Source: Toxoplasma gondii ME49
Taxonomy: Eukaryota > Apicomplexa > Conoidasida > Eucoccidiorida > Sarcocystidae
Direction: 5' to 3'
Length of the DNA stretch: 64,000 bases
Assembly: GCF_000006565.2 (NCBI RefSeq)
Contig: NC_031479.1
Coordinates: 3,250,289-3,314,288, forward strand
Numbering within the stretch: position 1 is the first letter of the stretch; the number at the start of each line of letters is the position of its first letter. The notes under the pieces were generated by a model. The model saw nothing but the letters and a program-made list of their open reading frames with translations, did no database searches and had not been told where the DNA came from. Positions 35,901-48,440 of this stretch are shown here, one piece after another. Made by a program: the position numbers and the translations under genes.

Positions 35901-38900
35901 CCTCTGCGAGGTCTCTGAACCTGTAGAACCCCCTCCTGTGAAGAACGTCTGAACATGTGCACAAAACCTAGAGCAGTTCCTTCTGCTGGCTTTCGTTTGC
36001 TACACCACATTCGCGATCCCTGGAAAGAGAGGTTCCTTCCCGCTACGACTCTCACCTGGAGCCGGGTCCTGAAAGCCGAAAGATCTTTTTCGCGCTTCTG
36101 TCTGATTGTATCGACTTCCTCTTTGAGCATCGCACATGTGCGGGAAAGGGCTGTGCACTCTGCAGCGGACTCGGCCAGTCGGGCCTCCACTTGGTCTCTT
36201 CCAGATTCGACGTTTTTCGCCCTGTTTTCCACTCTCTCGAGTTCTCTCTGCTTCTCCTCAAGCGTCCTCTGGTCGACAGCGCGTGCCGCTTGTGCAGCGT
36301 CAAGAGTCTTGGCCATCTCACGCCTCTCTTCGACAGCCTTGTCGAGCTGCGACCGGAGGGTGGTTGCCTCTTCTTGTAGCGCGGCTTCTTTACCCCTTGA
36401 CACCTCCAGCTCACGAGTGGTTTTTGCCAGGACCTCCTGTTGAAGGGTGTGTTTTCTTCGAAGAGACTCCACCTCGCTGAGAGCAGAGTTGAGACGCTCT
36501 TTCGTCTGAAGAACCTCCTCGTCTTTCGCCTTCAATTCCTTCTCCGCGTCCGCCTGCTTCGTCGCTTGCTCCGCTTGCAGCGCTTTCACTTCTTCGCTTA
36601 GTTTCGCCACTTCATTCTGTCGCGCCAGCAGCTCGGCCTCTCGCTGAATGCGGGACTTATCTAGATTTCCCCTCGCCTCTTTCTCCTGTTCCAAAACCTC
36701 CTTGAGCGCAGCTGTCTCCTCGGCTGCAGCCTCCAAAGCTGCGAGGCGGTTCCCCAAGCCGGTCTTGTCTTTCTTCTCCTTTTCGAGAAGCTGAGTCATC
36801 TTCTCTCGCTCGGCTTCTGCAGTTTTCACTTGGCTCTCTAACGTGGCGATCTCGCCACACAGTTTCGCGATCTCTCCGTCTTTCCTTCTCTCCAACTCGT
36901 CCTTCTCAGCCGTCAGCTGCTGCACCACTGTCTCCTTCTCTTTGGCAATCGCATCCTTCTCCTTCCTCAGCGCCGCCTCCATCTTTTCCACCTCCTCCCG
37001 GTCCACCATAGTAGCTGTGTGCCTCTCCATTTCCTGTGTGTCTTCTCGTTCCATTTGCGCGCGTTCGTACCGTTCACATAGGTCCTCAACTCGTTGTTTC
37101 GCGGCCTGATACTCCGTCTGAACTCTGTCCATGTCGTCCTTTTTCACGTACTGCAACAGCTCCGCCTCGAAATGCTTCTCTAGAGTGTCGTTGTACTTCT
37201 TCAAGATCTCGTTCCGATCCAAGAGTTGTGCGTGGTTCTTCTTCAGCTCCTCCAGTTCATGCTGCAGGGCTTCGGTCCGCCTCTCGCACAGTGCATGCGT
37301 CTCGCCTCTTGTAGAGGCGGCTCTCGACGTCGCGCCACTCCCTGCCAAAGACGCTGGATTCTCTCGTTCGCGTCCTCTCCCTTCTTCTTCCTTCACATGC
37401 ACTCCCTGGATCGACCCCGCGGGCGCTGAGCCCTGCCTCAAAGCGGAGTCTCCCGCAGAGACAGCTGCAGCAGAAACGTCAGTTCTTTCTTCGACAAACT
37501 CTCCCGCCTTGCCCGACTCGGAATCCAGAAGCTCGGCTGCCAGAGACTCCTGGTGTCTCACGCGACTGTTGGAGAAGTCCACTGAACATCTTCGAGAGCG
37601 CTGGAACTCCTTCCTTCTCTCGAATCTCTCTGTTGCAGGTGCTGCGCCGCCGGGGAAAACGCTCCCTCCCGTCATGCGTAATTTCATCTGCAGTGCCATG
37701 TCACTCGCCAGTGCAGACAGGGGAGTTGAAACCTCTCGCCCTTCCTGAGAGAAAAAAGCGGACCGAGACGGATCCTTCATTGCCGTCTTTATCTTCGTCA
37801 TATCCATACCCGCTGTTCAGGCGCTCCTACCTTGTGGCATCGCCCCTCCTACGCTGAGTTTGTCTGGTGACCTTTGTTAAATTGATACACGCTCTTCAGG
37901 TGGTTCTGGTTCTACGATGATGGTTTCGTTTGCCATTCGTTCAACTCCAACTACATTTTCGCAACTTCGGACCGACTGTGTCACTGAAGCACACATGTCA
38001 CCCAACATCGATGAGAAAGGCATTGAAAGCAGGTTGGAAAATGACACCACAAAGGAAAGTTCGGCAAGTCCGTCTTCGGAGGCATCTAGCAAAGGTGGAG
38101 AAAACGCACGCATTTTAGAGAGACGACAGAGACGAATAAACGGTGAACAGTGCACGCGACATGACATTTTCGTTCTCATGCGGACGGAGCTTTTTGGGTT
38201 CCCTTGATACCAAACAGCGTTTCGGTCAAGAAGTGACGTACCCGAGGAAAGTTTAGAGCCACAGTTCCATGACTGCTCCGCGACAGAGCTCGGCTTGACA
38301 TGGCTGCAGTCTCTCCACGTGCAACGCGAACGACTTCCTTCAAATCCTCGATCATCGAATCCTTCTGGGAAGACAGAGTCGTGAGACGCTTCACCTGAAA
38401 TCGACAGACAACCAGGCGAATTCGAGGAGTCTGTTATCATTACAGTGCATGACCTCTCTGTGCTCTTCATGCTCTCAACGCCGGCTTTGGACCGACGAGA
38501 CGGTAGCCTGTGTGGACCAGTCTCTATTGAGGGTTCTGAAATCGTCTTGCCTTGATAGCCTCAGAGAAAAAAGCAGTAGCAGATCCTTGTGTAAAAGATG
38601 GAACAAAGATGCCTTTGTTCACACGGAAACAGGGGTAATTATCTCCAACTTTTTGCCTCTCTGTCCCCAGTTAAGACGCTTCCAAGACCGAGGAAACTCT
38701 CCTGTCCTCGAGGTGAGACTTACTTCCCGTTGAACGCTGTTCAGTTGATCGCGAAGCGCCGTGGCCTCCATCGACCTATGAAAGGAAATTGGAGTAGGTC
38801 CAGCAAGACAGGTAAGAACAGAGAAAAGGAAAGTGAAGAACTTGCAGCCGGCGGCTGGCACCCACTGAGGAGAGGGGAGAACGCACCGCAAACATGGTCG

Positions 38901-41900
38901 AGAGAAACGCATTCGAGGGAAGCCACACAGATTGCCAACATCTCTCCGTAAACCAACGGACAGCTGCGTCTCTCTCAGCCGCGTGTCAACCCTCCGAACC
39001 AGTTGGGAGGTACACCGAAACAAGCCACCTTTGTGAAAACGTTGGTCTCTCTCTGTTTGCGAAAACGAAGGGAACATGAGAAAACCCATGCAGTGCAGAT
39101 ACCCCGGCGCGTTTAGTTTTCCCCGAGGCGGACCGGGTGATTCAGAAACAGTCGCTGCAGCCGCAGATGAAAGTGACTTCCAGAGCGGCTGCCACAGCCT
39201 ACGCCCACGGTCTTGTGGGGTTTCAATCGAGGTTCGCACAGGTCGAAACTGGGAGTGCAGTAAGACAACGAGAGCCCTGCGCCTTAACCGATGCGTGCGG
39301 AGATACGAACATCCAGACTCCAACAGCTACGCCGATGTGTCTCTGGTGCAGCGGCTTTCCATTGAGGTTGTCACTGCGGCTGGCGCCGATGGGAAGATGA
39401 GAGGAGAGATATACTACATACAGGAAAGGAGAGAAAATGAGAGAGGGAGAGACCGAACGAGAGGGGCCGAACTTGTATCCTGGTGTGCACTCTCGCGCTT
39501 ACTCGATAGACTCCTTGTTTTCCTTCGTTTTCTTCTCGAGGGCGAGAAACTTCTGTTCCAGCGTCGCGTTGTCCTTCCGCTCATCACGCAAGTGTTTTTC
39601 TGTGAGATCTAACTGAGACTTGAGGTGCTGAAGAACAATCCATACGCACCACAAGCCCCGTTGTCTAGAGGCACGACAAAGCGCTCGCACTCAAACTGTC
39701 TCCCCGCCTGCCGCCTCTCTTCAGAGAAGCCTACCACATCTCTGGAGAGTCGCGCCGGCGGAAACGGACAAAGACTTAAATCTCCCAGCCAAGGTGAACT
39801 GTTTCAACTTCGCGTTCCCGAGCGGCTCCCTGATCGACAGAGAATATCTTGTACTGATCTTTGGAAATTCAGAAAGGTTCAATTGGATAAGACGAACATG
39901 TCTACCCAGGGAGTTACGCGTGTCCTGGAGGCCACAACAAGGTCTGTCATGCGAACTTGCTTCTGCCTCAACTCGGGCAGACAGAAAAGACAGGGTGAGG
40001 TCTCAGACGATGGTTCCCCTAGGACGTCCAAAGGACTCTCTGAAAAAGGAACTCCCGAGTCTCATCTCTCTCGAAAATAACAAGCAGCAGCTTCATTCAC
40101 GGCGACAACACCAGAGTTCCGTGGAGAACAGATGCAGCGGCGAACACGTACGAAATTCTCAGCTTTGAGCTTCTCCACCGCCTCCGACAAATGGTGGCGA
40201 CTCTCGAACTGGGATCGGCGACACTCGTCCTGCAGATCGTCAATCTGTTCCGTCTGAGGAAAGAAAGAACAACGCAGCGGGACATATGGATAGAAAACCG
40301 AGCGTTTTCCCCCGGCTGTGCGCAAGCAAAGTAAACCTCCACGAAAACTGCGGAAAACGCAGACGACAGAGACCGCACGAGGGAGCAAAATTGAAGCGAC
40401 TCTCGTTTTTGAATCGGCGTCTTTCTCCCAAAACAACCTTGTCTCCGAGGAGCTCATTGCTCGAGTTCTTGTCTCGAACTCCTCTTCTCCAAGATCCGTT
40501 CTTCTACTCTCCGGCTGCTCACCCTCGCGAACTGTGAATTCTCTCACCTGGCGCTGCCGCTGCTCCTCAGAGCGTTTCAGCTTCTCTGACAGGACTGCAT
40601 TGCTTCGCCTAAGAGTGTCGGCCTGACAGGATCGTAAGGCATGGAGGTGAGAGACTGTAACGAAAAAGCGAAAGTGTCACGGTAACACCATAGCGACGGG
40701 ATCCCAAGAGACAGCAGCAGAACATACCTGAAAGCATGACTCTTGCAAGCAAAGAATCCACTGAATACCCCGTATTGGTAAGCGGAAAACAGTCAGGGTA
40801 ACACCGCATAAACTACCCAGATGGAAAGCATTTTACAAATACAACCAGCTGATCGTCACGCATAAATGTAAGAAAGCTAATCAGAGGAATGAGCGACTGT
40901 CCTTTTGATAACGTTCTGCCCGCAGTGGGAAGTAATCTTCCTTTCTGCTATTGAGTCCGCAGATCGACGGCTGTCAAGAAAAACAGAGTGTGCGTTTCAG
41001 GCAGCAACGGCACTTGCAGGATGAATGGCGAAGGCATTCGCGAGGAGAAAGGGAGGAAACAGCGATCTCGAAAACTTGCGCACCTCTGCTTTTGCTCGAT
41101 CCACAGAGGGAAGGAGCTCATGCGTGAGAAACGCATGCAGTTGCTTGATTTGTCTCTCCACACCTTCCGTGGATCCACGCTCAGACGAAAAGCCGATGCT
41201 GGAACTCGTATTCAACGGGGATATTATCGAACCTGGAGAGACACCTCAAAAAAAAGCACAGCGCACGCACAGAGCGGGGACGGCCTTTCGCATCGCTCAC
41301 ATCTCTCCCCCCTGCTTTGGACTTCTTCATGGAAAGTAATTCATACATTACGCCCAGAACAAAACCCATGTGGAGTAATCTCAATGCCGCAGCATATTGG
41401 AATCCAGCACTGCAGTAGTCTTAAGCAGTCCAGTGGGCAGCGCTAAAGGAAAGCTTGGTAAGACGTAGAAGAAGCCGCATAGACCGAGTCAAGATCCCCA
41501 GCTAGCACCGACCATAAGCTGACCGGAGTATATGGTAGTATGTCTAAATGAACCACTCCCAAGTCCCCGATCGTTACTGAATATAGGTAGACGAAACCCA
41601 TCCGCACACCCTAACACTAGGAAGAAGACGACCAGAGTGATTATTGCAATATATTTGCACAGCTGGTTGCCAGCAGGTGTAATTGATCGCCGAAGACGTG
41701 AAACGAAATCGAATGGAGAGGATCGAAAAAGGCGAGGCGTCTTGCAGGGATGCCCTCTGGCGAAATCGACTACGAATGGTATTCACATATGCGCAGAAAT
41801 AGTGCTCCGGAATTAATTACAGTAAATATCTCGAAAAAGGATCCCTCTGACTCTTTCCCTCTTGCCCGGGACAAGAGCAAATCTTCAATGCGGAGTGGGA

Positions 41901-42812
41901 AACGCAGAGAGTCATCGACAGAAGGCGGAAGAAAGCCAAAGGTACCCATGAGAGAGGAGCACAGCCACTGTCACCTCCACGACCACAAACGCATGCACTC
42001 GCGTGTCCTCGGTTCTGCGAAGTCGTGCTAGAGTTATGTTTCTGCAAGATTTCCCTCTTACTTGGTGTGCCTCTTCGCCTCGAGGCGCGGCTTTGACCGC
42101 CAGTAATGAGGCGACTCATCGGCTGAGGCCAAGCCCCTTCAACACCGGAGGCGTGGATGAGGTCGTCGAGATCGCTTTTGCAGTCTTTTGCGACCTCGCA
42201 GATTTCTTGTAGGATGAACTGGACGACATGTTCGTCCTTGACGAGGCTCCTTGAGACCTGTTCCTCTGCGTTCGCAGACTGTGGAACGCGTTCGGAGTGG
42301 TTCTCAGAAGCCTGCCGAGTCGCGAAAAGGTCTGAGAACCCCCCTGACCTCTGGCTCGACGGCAGAGAAGCAGACCGAGATGACGGCAGGGACTGCAGTG
42401 TCGTCTGCTCTCGAAGCACAGAGTTTTTGACATCTCCAGGCGTATCATTTCGCTCTGAGGCTAAACCCGAAAATCCGAACTTTCCTCTTCTTCCACTTTT
42501 GCTTTCTCGACCCTCGCTGAGAAAGAACTCTCTGCTGCCCAGCATCCCCCCACCCTCCTCCGTCTGCAACTTGCTCGCCAACGACGACAAAAGCGGACTC
42601 CGCACTCCTTCAGAGCCCGTGTCTCCCCGAACTGTCTCCTCGCCTGTTTCCTTGACTGTCTCCTCGCCTAAAGGTCCAGAAGCGGAAGGCGACCTGCCCG
42701 AAGGAGGTGCCATACGGACGGGGAAATCAGTCCAGCGAGAGGAAGGAAGCGTGGCAGTCTCAGACGCCGTCGCCTCTGCGGGCGAGTTGACGACGCAGGT
42801 ACGAGAGCTCAT
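32927..42812 (-). CDS. Large coiled-coil protein, 12 exons, 1444 aa, function unknown
   Basis: In transcript order the exons are 42812-42062, 41232-41084, 40622-40548, 40253-40152, 39627-39503, 38775-38724, 38394-38242, 37744-36056, 35612-35541, 35268-35114, 34501-34394 and 33830-32927. Every junction keeps phase, nearly all donors are GTRAG/GTACG-like, and the sum is 1445 codons with stop. Residues 1-250 are Ser/Pro/Glu-rich with one helical patch (VVQFILQEICEVAKDCKSDL). Exons 2-10 are almost continuous heptad-type coiled coil. The 563-codon exon 8 is very rich in Glu/Lys/Ala/Leu, like myosin or golgin rods. The last exon is Ser-rich and ends with an Arg-rich peptide (RTRRPRELMNYIDVESRTFY). 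No catalytic domain, signal peptide or membrane segment is visible. A structural or tethering role (cytoskeleton, centrosome, Golgi) is inference. The ATG at 42812 is the first in-frame ATG; the frame upstream is open only over a few codons. It is divergent to the WDR82 gene. Confidence 0.85.
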
Positions 42813-44994
42813 AGTGGGGAGAGGGAAGCGCGAAAACAAACGTGGGCTGAAGAGTGGAAAGTGTGGAGACCAAACGACAAGGGCACAGAGGGGTCGACAT
42901 CGCTATAGGAGTATAATACATGTAGACACATGTATACATATAGAGAGAGAGAAGGAAAAGTTGTTTTGGAAACGTGGAGAGAAATTGCACATGGAAATAA
43001 CTGGTGAGATGAAAAGTATTCAAATAACGAATGCCAGCGTTTGACAGAGACAAGCGAAGTCGAACGAGGCCCTGATGCTGCAAGTCCCGCGCTTTTCGGA
43101 CTGCTGAAGAGAGCAAACAGGCACCGATAAAGTGCGAATCGAAGACTGAGGTGTCGGTGCCTTCACCCTGGAATTCCACGCCACAAAACCACGGGAAGAA
43201 CAGCGTAAACTGTACGCTGAGGTTCTTGGTAAGTTCAAGAGCCGCGGCAGTTCGCCGGGACAGCCAAAATCGGTAAAGAATCTCGAAAGTCGAAAGCCAC
43301 GAAAACCGTTCCCACAGGTCCTTTCGTGTCAAACGTTTCCTTCGTTCCGTACAGAACAGGAAGGAAGTTTTGATTTTCTTGGTGTCGCAAGTTTCTGGAT
43401 GCTGTGGTAGACGGTGATGGCGGGAGGATGCAGAGGGCAGAGTCTCTAAAATGACTTCTTCTCCACCTCGAATGACATTCTTCGCGAAGAGAAAAGATTA
43501 TAGTAAAAAGGCTTCGCAACTGAAAGGTCCCTGTAAGGCATGCGAACAAGGGTTTACGGATTGAAAATGGACGTGAGTATGCGGTATAAGTGGTCCCCTT
43601 CGGGGTTATGGCTCAACCCTGCACGAGAGACGCAGTTGGGAACAGCGTGAAAATTGGAGACAAGTTCCTGAACGAAAACAGATTTGTAAAAAATGGTAAA
43701 GAAAAGGATAACAAAAGACGCTGGACGATGCCGGACCCTCTCAACAAAGTTAACACCAGCAGCGGCGGTTTTACTCGTTGTGGAAGAAGTGACCTTCCGC
43801 TAGCGAACGGAGTTCGCAGGGCGGAATTGCTGAAAGAACGACGAGTCTTGAGGCGGATAGGAAAGCCAGAGAGAGACAACGGAGCAAGAGATCAAAACGT
43901 GTCAAAACTTTCGCGGAACGTCTCTTTCCCCTGTCGCGGTTGTACCGGAACTTCCACGGTTCTGTCCCGGCGACCAGCGGTACGAGGACTCTGCCGAAAA
44001 ATATACGGAGAAAATGTTGGCCCGCAGAAAAAGCACCTCGATTAAACCTTTATGCAGCGGTGGATTTCGTGATTTTCAGTCCGTCTTCCGAAAAAAATTC
44101 CATCGAAAGACTCCAGTGAGGCACAAGTCGCTCGATGGCAAGAAGGCGGCCTCATCGCGCAACGGGGTTTGACAAAAACACCGCGAAACCGGTCAGGTCC
44201 AAGACTATGCCTCTTGACTTTTAATGTCTGTCAGGAAAAGGAAGGGGCAGAAAGGGGAAACCGTTCTCTCCTCATGTTCTCTCTTTTTCCCGCCCCTCGT
44301 TCCTACGCTAATCGATTCTCCCTGGACTGCGAGGGGATATGTGTGAAGAGAAATGGCAGACATGAGATCCTGCGCATGCCGGTTTTGCACAGAGGATATG
44401 GCAACTTTATGTACCATTCTACGAACGGTTCGGATGTTGATTTCCCAAGAAGTAATGCGATCTATGTCTATTATGCCTGGGTGAACTAATCTTCTGGCAT
44501 GCGGCTTCTGCGTAGATGGAACCATCAAACCCAGATAACTCCGTACCAGTCACCTGGATCGTAACACAACAGCATTTCTGGAAGTCAGACAAAGCCGTCT
44601 TCCCAAACAGTTTTTCGGTCGACCTTCCAGGGGCTGAGCCCATTGAAAACTAAGTCATACCTGATCAGTTTTATGAAAGATCTGCCGTTGTTTATAGACC
44701 AGAGAAGGTTCACGCGACAAAAGAAAGAGCCTCAGGTTATACCTAGGAAGTTAACGTGAAACGTATGTAACCGAGGATTACCTGAACAGCACAGAAGCAT
44801 ACCGTTATACTCGAAAAACTGGTACGGTCCTCTACGGATTCGCTAAGTGGAATTAAGAATGGGTCCAGAGAAAAACAGTATCCGCAGTCGACGGATTATA
44901 GCGTTCTGCCTTTTTTCAAGTTGTCTGGCGTAGCCCAGTTCTTTGCGACGTCCGCCACGTTTTGCGGTCATGTCTCACTGCAGTTCTGCCTTTG

Positions 44995-45114
44995 TGAATT
45001 GGACGGAAGTACTTTGAACACCGCCGAGTATGCTAGAGAAAACCATTTAGGTAATATATGAATTGATGTTACGAACCAGTTGACTGGTGTGAGTGTTCCA
45101 ACAATCGACAAGCC
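44995..45114 (-). pseudogene. NUMT: decayed mitochondrial cytochrome b (cob) fragment
   Basis: On the - strand it translates to GLSIVGTLTPVNWFVTS, then IHILPKWFSLAYSAVFKVLPS. This aligns without gaps to the apicomplexan cob segment of the form LSHPDNAIVVNRYVTP.HIVPEWYFLPYYAMLK..PSK. PEW, the key motif of the Qo site, is changed to PKW, so this is a dead copy. The same cob segment occurs again, on the other strand, at 46560. Confidence 0.78.
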
Positions 45115-46559
45115 GCTCATCCAAGAGCGGAATTCTTTAGAGCGTACCGGCACCGCAGTTTTTCCCTGACGGAGCGGCAGTAATAATCAAAGAGGGAAGC
45201 AAATGAAAAGCGGAAGATTCTACGATACACTTACGTGCCCGATACTCATACGTGGGTAATAACATTTGCTCCACGTTGTACACGAAACTCCCTTCCCACT
45301 GAGAAAAAGTGCTGCATCACCTCGTCAATCGAGATGCGATGTGAGAAACTCAAACTTCTCAGACTCGTTTGTCACCTGAAAGACTGCACATTTCTGACAG
45401 CGAAGTCAAGATAACAGCAGAAGGGCCGAGCCATCGCGAGAACTCTTCCAGTCACCAATGGTCTGCATGCGTCAAGTCTGCGTTTTTCGTCCGTAAGTCC
45501 CCGACAGAAGGAGAAATAACCGTTGTCAGCATTCAGTGCAAGAGAAAAGCGGGCTCGTAAGCAATTCCAGAAGTCCAGGACCGAGATGCACATCAAATAA
45601 CAGGGAGAGATGTAGGCTTCTGTGAATGCCGCACGGTGGAACTTTCGGCATTTACTGCTGATTAAAAAGTATGTCATCTGGGTACGCAGCCGTTCTCGAC
45701 CGAACACACAGGCGCTAGGAGCATCTGCAAATACTCCATTAGACAGGAAAGCTGCGGAATGACGCACAATATCAATCTGGCGTGCGTTTCTGTCGTCTCC
45801 TGTTCCCCTAATCACCCGATAGTCACTTTCTGGGTTACCAGTTTCTGGTTCCATACAGTGTCCTAGATGCTACCATGGGTGAATTGCACGGTTCCGTCAA
45901 CAACAAAATCCATTTTGGAAGTCGGATACAACGGAGTGACGGAATTCCAGGGCAACTGGCCTGTCAGTGTTTTTTCGCGCAAGGATCGAACGACTGGATA
46001 GCTACATGAGTGACAAGTTCAATTACGATTGTAACCAGCGTAAACTTATTTGCCTTGTCTGCGCAAGGCGGAATCAAATGGAGTTTTATTTCCGTTGTCC
46101 CAGGCTGCACATCCCAAACATGGCTGTAAAAAGCCAAGCGACGATCTAACGCATTTACAGACTCTTGCCCGTATTGCCAGGGTGCTTGATCGGTTACGTA
46201 CGCTGCAGGTTGAATTGCTCACGAAGGCGCGTGGTACAGTGGCTGTAGACTTTGTTTCCGCACTGATTGCACTTGTGGCGCCAACCGAGTTGATAAACGA
46301 CGCAGGAATTTGCTGGAAAACGTGCTTAAAAAAGACATACAGACGTTCCTTCTCCCAGTGTCCGTGAAGTCGACCTCACGATGCACTGTCACTGCGAAGA
46401 AGCAGAAGCCTATCTGTGCTAGCAAAGCCAAACGTTCCAGCAGCAACAGAACGCAAGGATCGTGCTTGTTTACGCAATTCAGGTACAACCACATTCATAG
46501 AGAAAGCAACCTTTTCATCAGAGCGGGCAAATTCATGTCTGAGGTGGTACAAATCAACC

Positions 46560-46723
46560 AGTCCGTATCGCCCCTTCATACCGTACCTGCAAGGTATTTT
46601 TTAGGTTTTTATGCGGACGTAAAAGTGATTTCAACCAAAACCGGTGGTTTGTTCGTATCTGTGTCGTTTTGTTTTAATCTAGCTTTACTTTCTGAGATTC
46701 GAGCTTTGAGTCCCCAAATGTGA
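46560..46723 (+). pseudogene. NUMT: second decayed cob fragment, opposite orientation
   Basis: Translates to VSPLHTVPARYFLGFYADVK, then VISTKTGGLF and FNLALLSEIRAL. This is clearly the cob stretch TPLHIVPEWYFLPYYAMLK..PSKTGGLL...NLALLSE.RAL, with PEW degraded to PAR. It is more complete at its right side than the copy at 44995 and lies about 1.5 kb away in inverted orientation. The differing substitutions suggest separate decay. Confidence 0.82.
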
Positions 46724-48029
46724 GTCCCTACTTCCAGCTGTAAAACGCGTTCATTCACCTTGTGAGCAGGTGCCTGGACAACAAGACTCTGATCCGTTTA
46801 TTCCGTTCAAACGAATTTGAAAGGAGACGATGCGATGCTGCAGTACAGGAGGACACCCGTTTGTTTGCATCTGGGAGACCGATGCAGAGCATTTTCAGAG
46901 TCTGAAAAAGCCCCTGGGCAGACGCCTGTTTTGAATGAGTTTATCTGTGGCGTAATGCATGAGTCTCCGCAAATTCTCGCACCCTGCAGAGCTACCAAAG
47001 ATGCGACCACTTTTTGCGGAACGATGGTTCATCGTCAAGTGTACTGCGTGAGCTGGGTCAAGAACGTCTACTCTACTATTCGCATTCATCCATAGCTACA
47101 ATTTTTCACTACTGTGTTTGAAAGCAGTCTCCACGACCATTGAGCATCGTTAAAGACGAATCTCACTTTCTCAAAACTTGCCACGCAAAAGTCTACGCGA
47201 TCTGCGACGTTCAATCGACACACAACACATGGCGTATCGACGGTCAGTTCCTCGGAGCTGCATGCGTCTACAGCTGCCGCAAAATACCAAGGGAAAGTGT
47301 GCATGCTATTTCCGACTGGTTGGTTCGAAAAATTCGCCCTTGAACTCATGTTTGTTTCGGTTTCTTCGTTGCCACTGCCCCTTTTAATTGCCGTGCAAAG
47401 AATTCCCCTTCCAACACCCCGTGTCTCACCAGAAGCCGTACGCAGCCAGATCCAGGTCTTTTGCTCTGACTGGATCAGCCTAAGCTTTATACTGTATCTC
47501 CCGCGCGAAGTCCACACCAATCGCTGACCTGTGTCTCGCTTTGAATTCCATCGTCCAGTTCAATTTTTTTCTCTCTACCCTCCAAGGCCGCTTCGTCGCT
47601 GCTTTCTGTACAAGGGAGTGACTTTTTCAAGTAGCTTTTCTCTGTTTTCAAGAGCCTTCAGAAAACTTCACGCCTGGCCAGCTCTGGTGATACTGCTGTC
47701 CACCGACCGTCGAGAGGAACACGACGAATAGCGTTTTCAGCTTCAAGCGGGCAGTTTCTAATGGAACCTTTCGTATTGTTTTGCACTGATTCTTTCGTAC
47801 TGTTTAGGAGTGGAGTTTTCCGTATTATTTCCATTTCCACGCCTGCCACAGTAGCCACTCTTCGTTCCTTGAGGTCTTTTTTCGCTTCAAGGAAGTGACA
47901 CTCCTCTCCCGTCTGCTGCCATATTTCACCGTTTTGAGGCTGTTCTTCCCGTCTCCTTTCTCCCACTTCCGTTACAAAGAGTGTGTTGCAACATGCAGAG
48001 AAAACTAAGGCGTCTGAGGTCGCGACGGA

Positions 48030-48036
48030 TGAGACG
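48030..48036 (+). promoter_or_regulatory. TGAGACG heptamer (WGAGACG-type) upstream of WDR82
   Basis: Matches the A/TGAGACG heptanucleotide described for Toxoplasma GRA and other promoters. It lies about 405 bases before the WDR82 ATG, and two further copies are closer to the gene. Its function at this site is inferred. Confidence 0.4.
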
Positions 48037-48082
48037 CGGCAGAGAACCAGTGTAACACAATTCGGCCTCAAGGAACGGATTG

Positions 48083-48089
48083 CGTCTCA
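48083..48089 (-). promoter_or_regulatory. TGAGACG heptamer on the - strand upstream of WDR82
   Basis: Reads CGTCTCA on the + strand, about 350 bases before the WDR82 start codon. The heptamer is described as orientation-tolerant in Toxoplasma promoters. Second of three copies within about 320 bases. Confidence 0.4.
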
Positions 48090-48346
48090 AGATTTATTTG
48101 ACTCGGCGGTTCGTCTGGTGAGGGTCAAAGCCAATTCGAACGGTTCTCTAAACTCGTGAACACAGCCCTTTCACCGTCTCACTTCTCGACACTCTGTTGG
48201 CCCAGAACCAGTGGCGTGCCACAGACAGCGAAAACAGGATTTTTCGGTCAAAACGAGGCCCGTTTCCCAGAAAAAAGGCCCCCCCAAAAAGGTGTCAACG
48301 GCCTGGACCCGTTCCCTCGTTTCCACAGTCTTCACCCTGTTGAATT

Positions 48347-48353
48347 TGAGACG
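48347..48353 (+). promoter_or_regulatory. TGAGACG heptamer nearest to WDR82
   Basis: Third copy, about 90 bases before the ATG at 48441. It may lie in the leader, depending on where transcription starts. Confidence 0.35.
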
Positions 48354-48440
48354 CTTTCGAGATCCTCCCCACCAACCCCTCACGTCAGAGGGGGCACAGG
48401 ACGTTGCTGACATCTCCGACATCTCCAGAAAAAGATCAAG

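Larger units (their letters stand above)
42813..48440. other. Divergent intergenic region between the coiled-coil and WDR82 genes
   Basis: About 5.6 kb that must hold the promoters of both flanking genes. It contains two cob-derived relics and no supported coding exon. ATG-started frames such as 45372-45854 (-, 160 codons) and 43590-44045 (+) show no recognisable features. The last ~900 bases before the WDR82 start are more pyrimidine-rich and hold three WGAGACG-type heptamers. Confidence 0.5.

Noticed and set aside
41630..41690. Translation VIIAIYLHSWLPAG resembling a cob helix (LHLFYLHLTGS)
   Set aside because: Hydrophobic resemblance only, with no diagnostic motif. It lies in intron 1 of the coiled-coil gene and could be chance.
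44390..44490. Possible further cox1 relic (translation MYHSTNGSDVDFPRSN resembling the cox1 MYTTGLEVDTRAYF stretch)
   Set aside because: Only a handful of identities over about 15 residues and a needed gap. Too weak to list as a NUMT without a computed alignment.
45372..45854. ATG-started 160-codon frame on the - strand
   Set aside because: No domain, mixed composition, and lies in relic-rich intergenic DNA. Chance frames of this length are common at this base composition.
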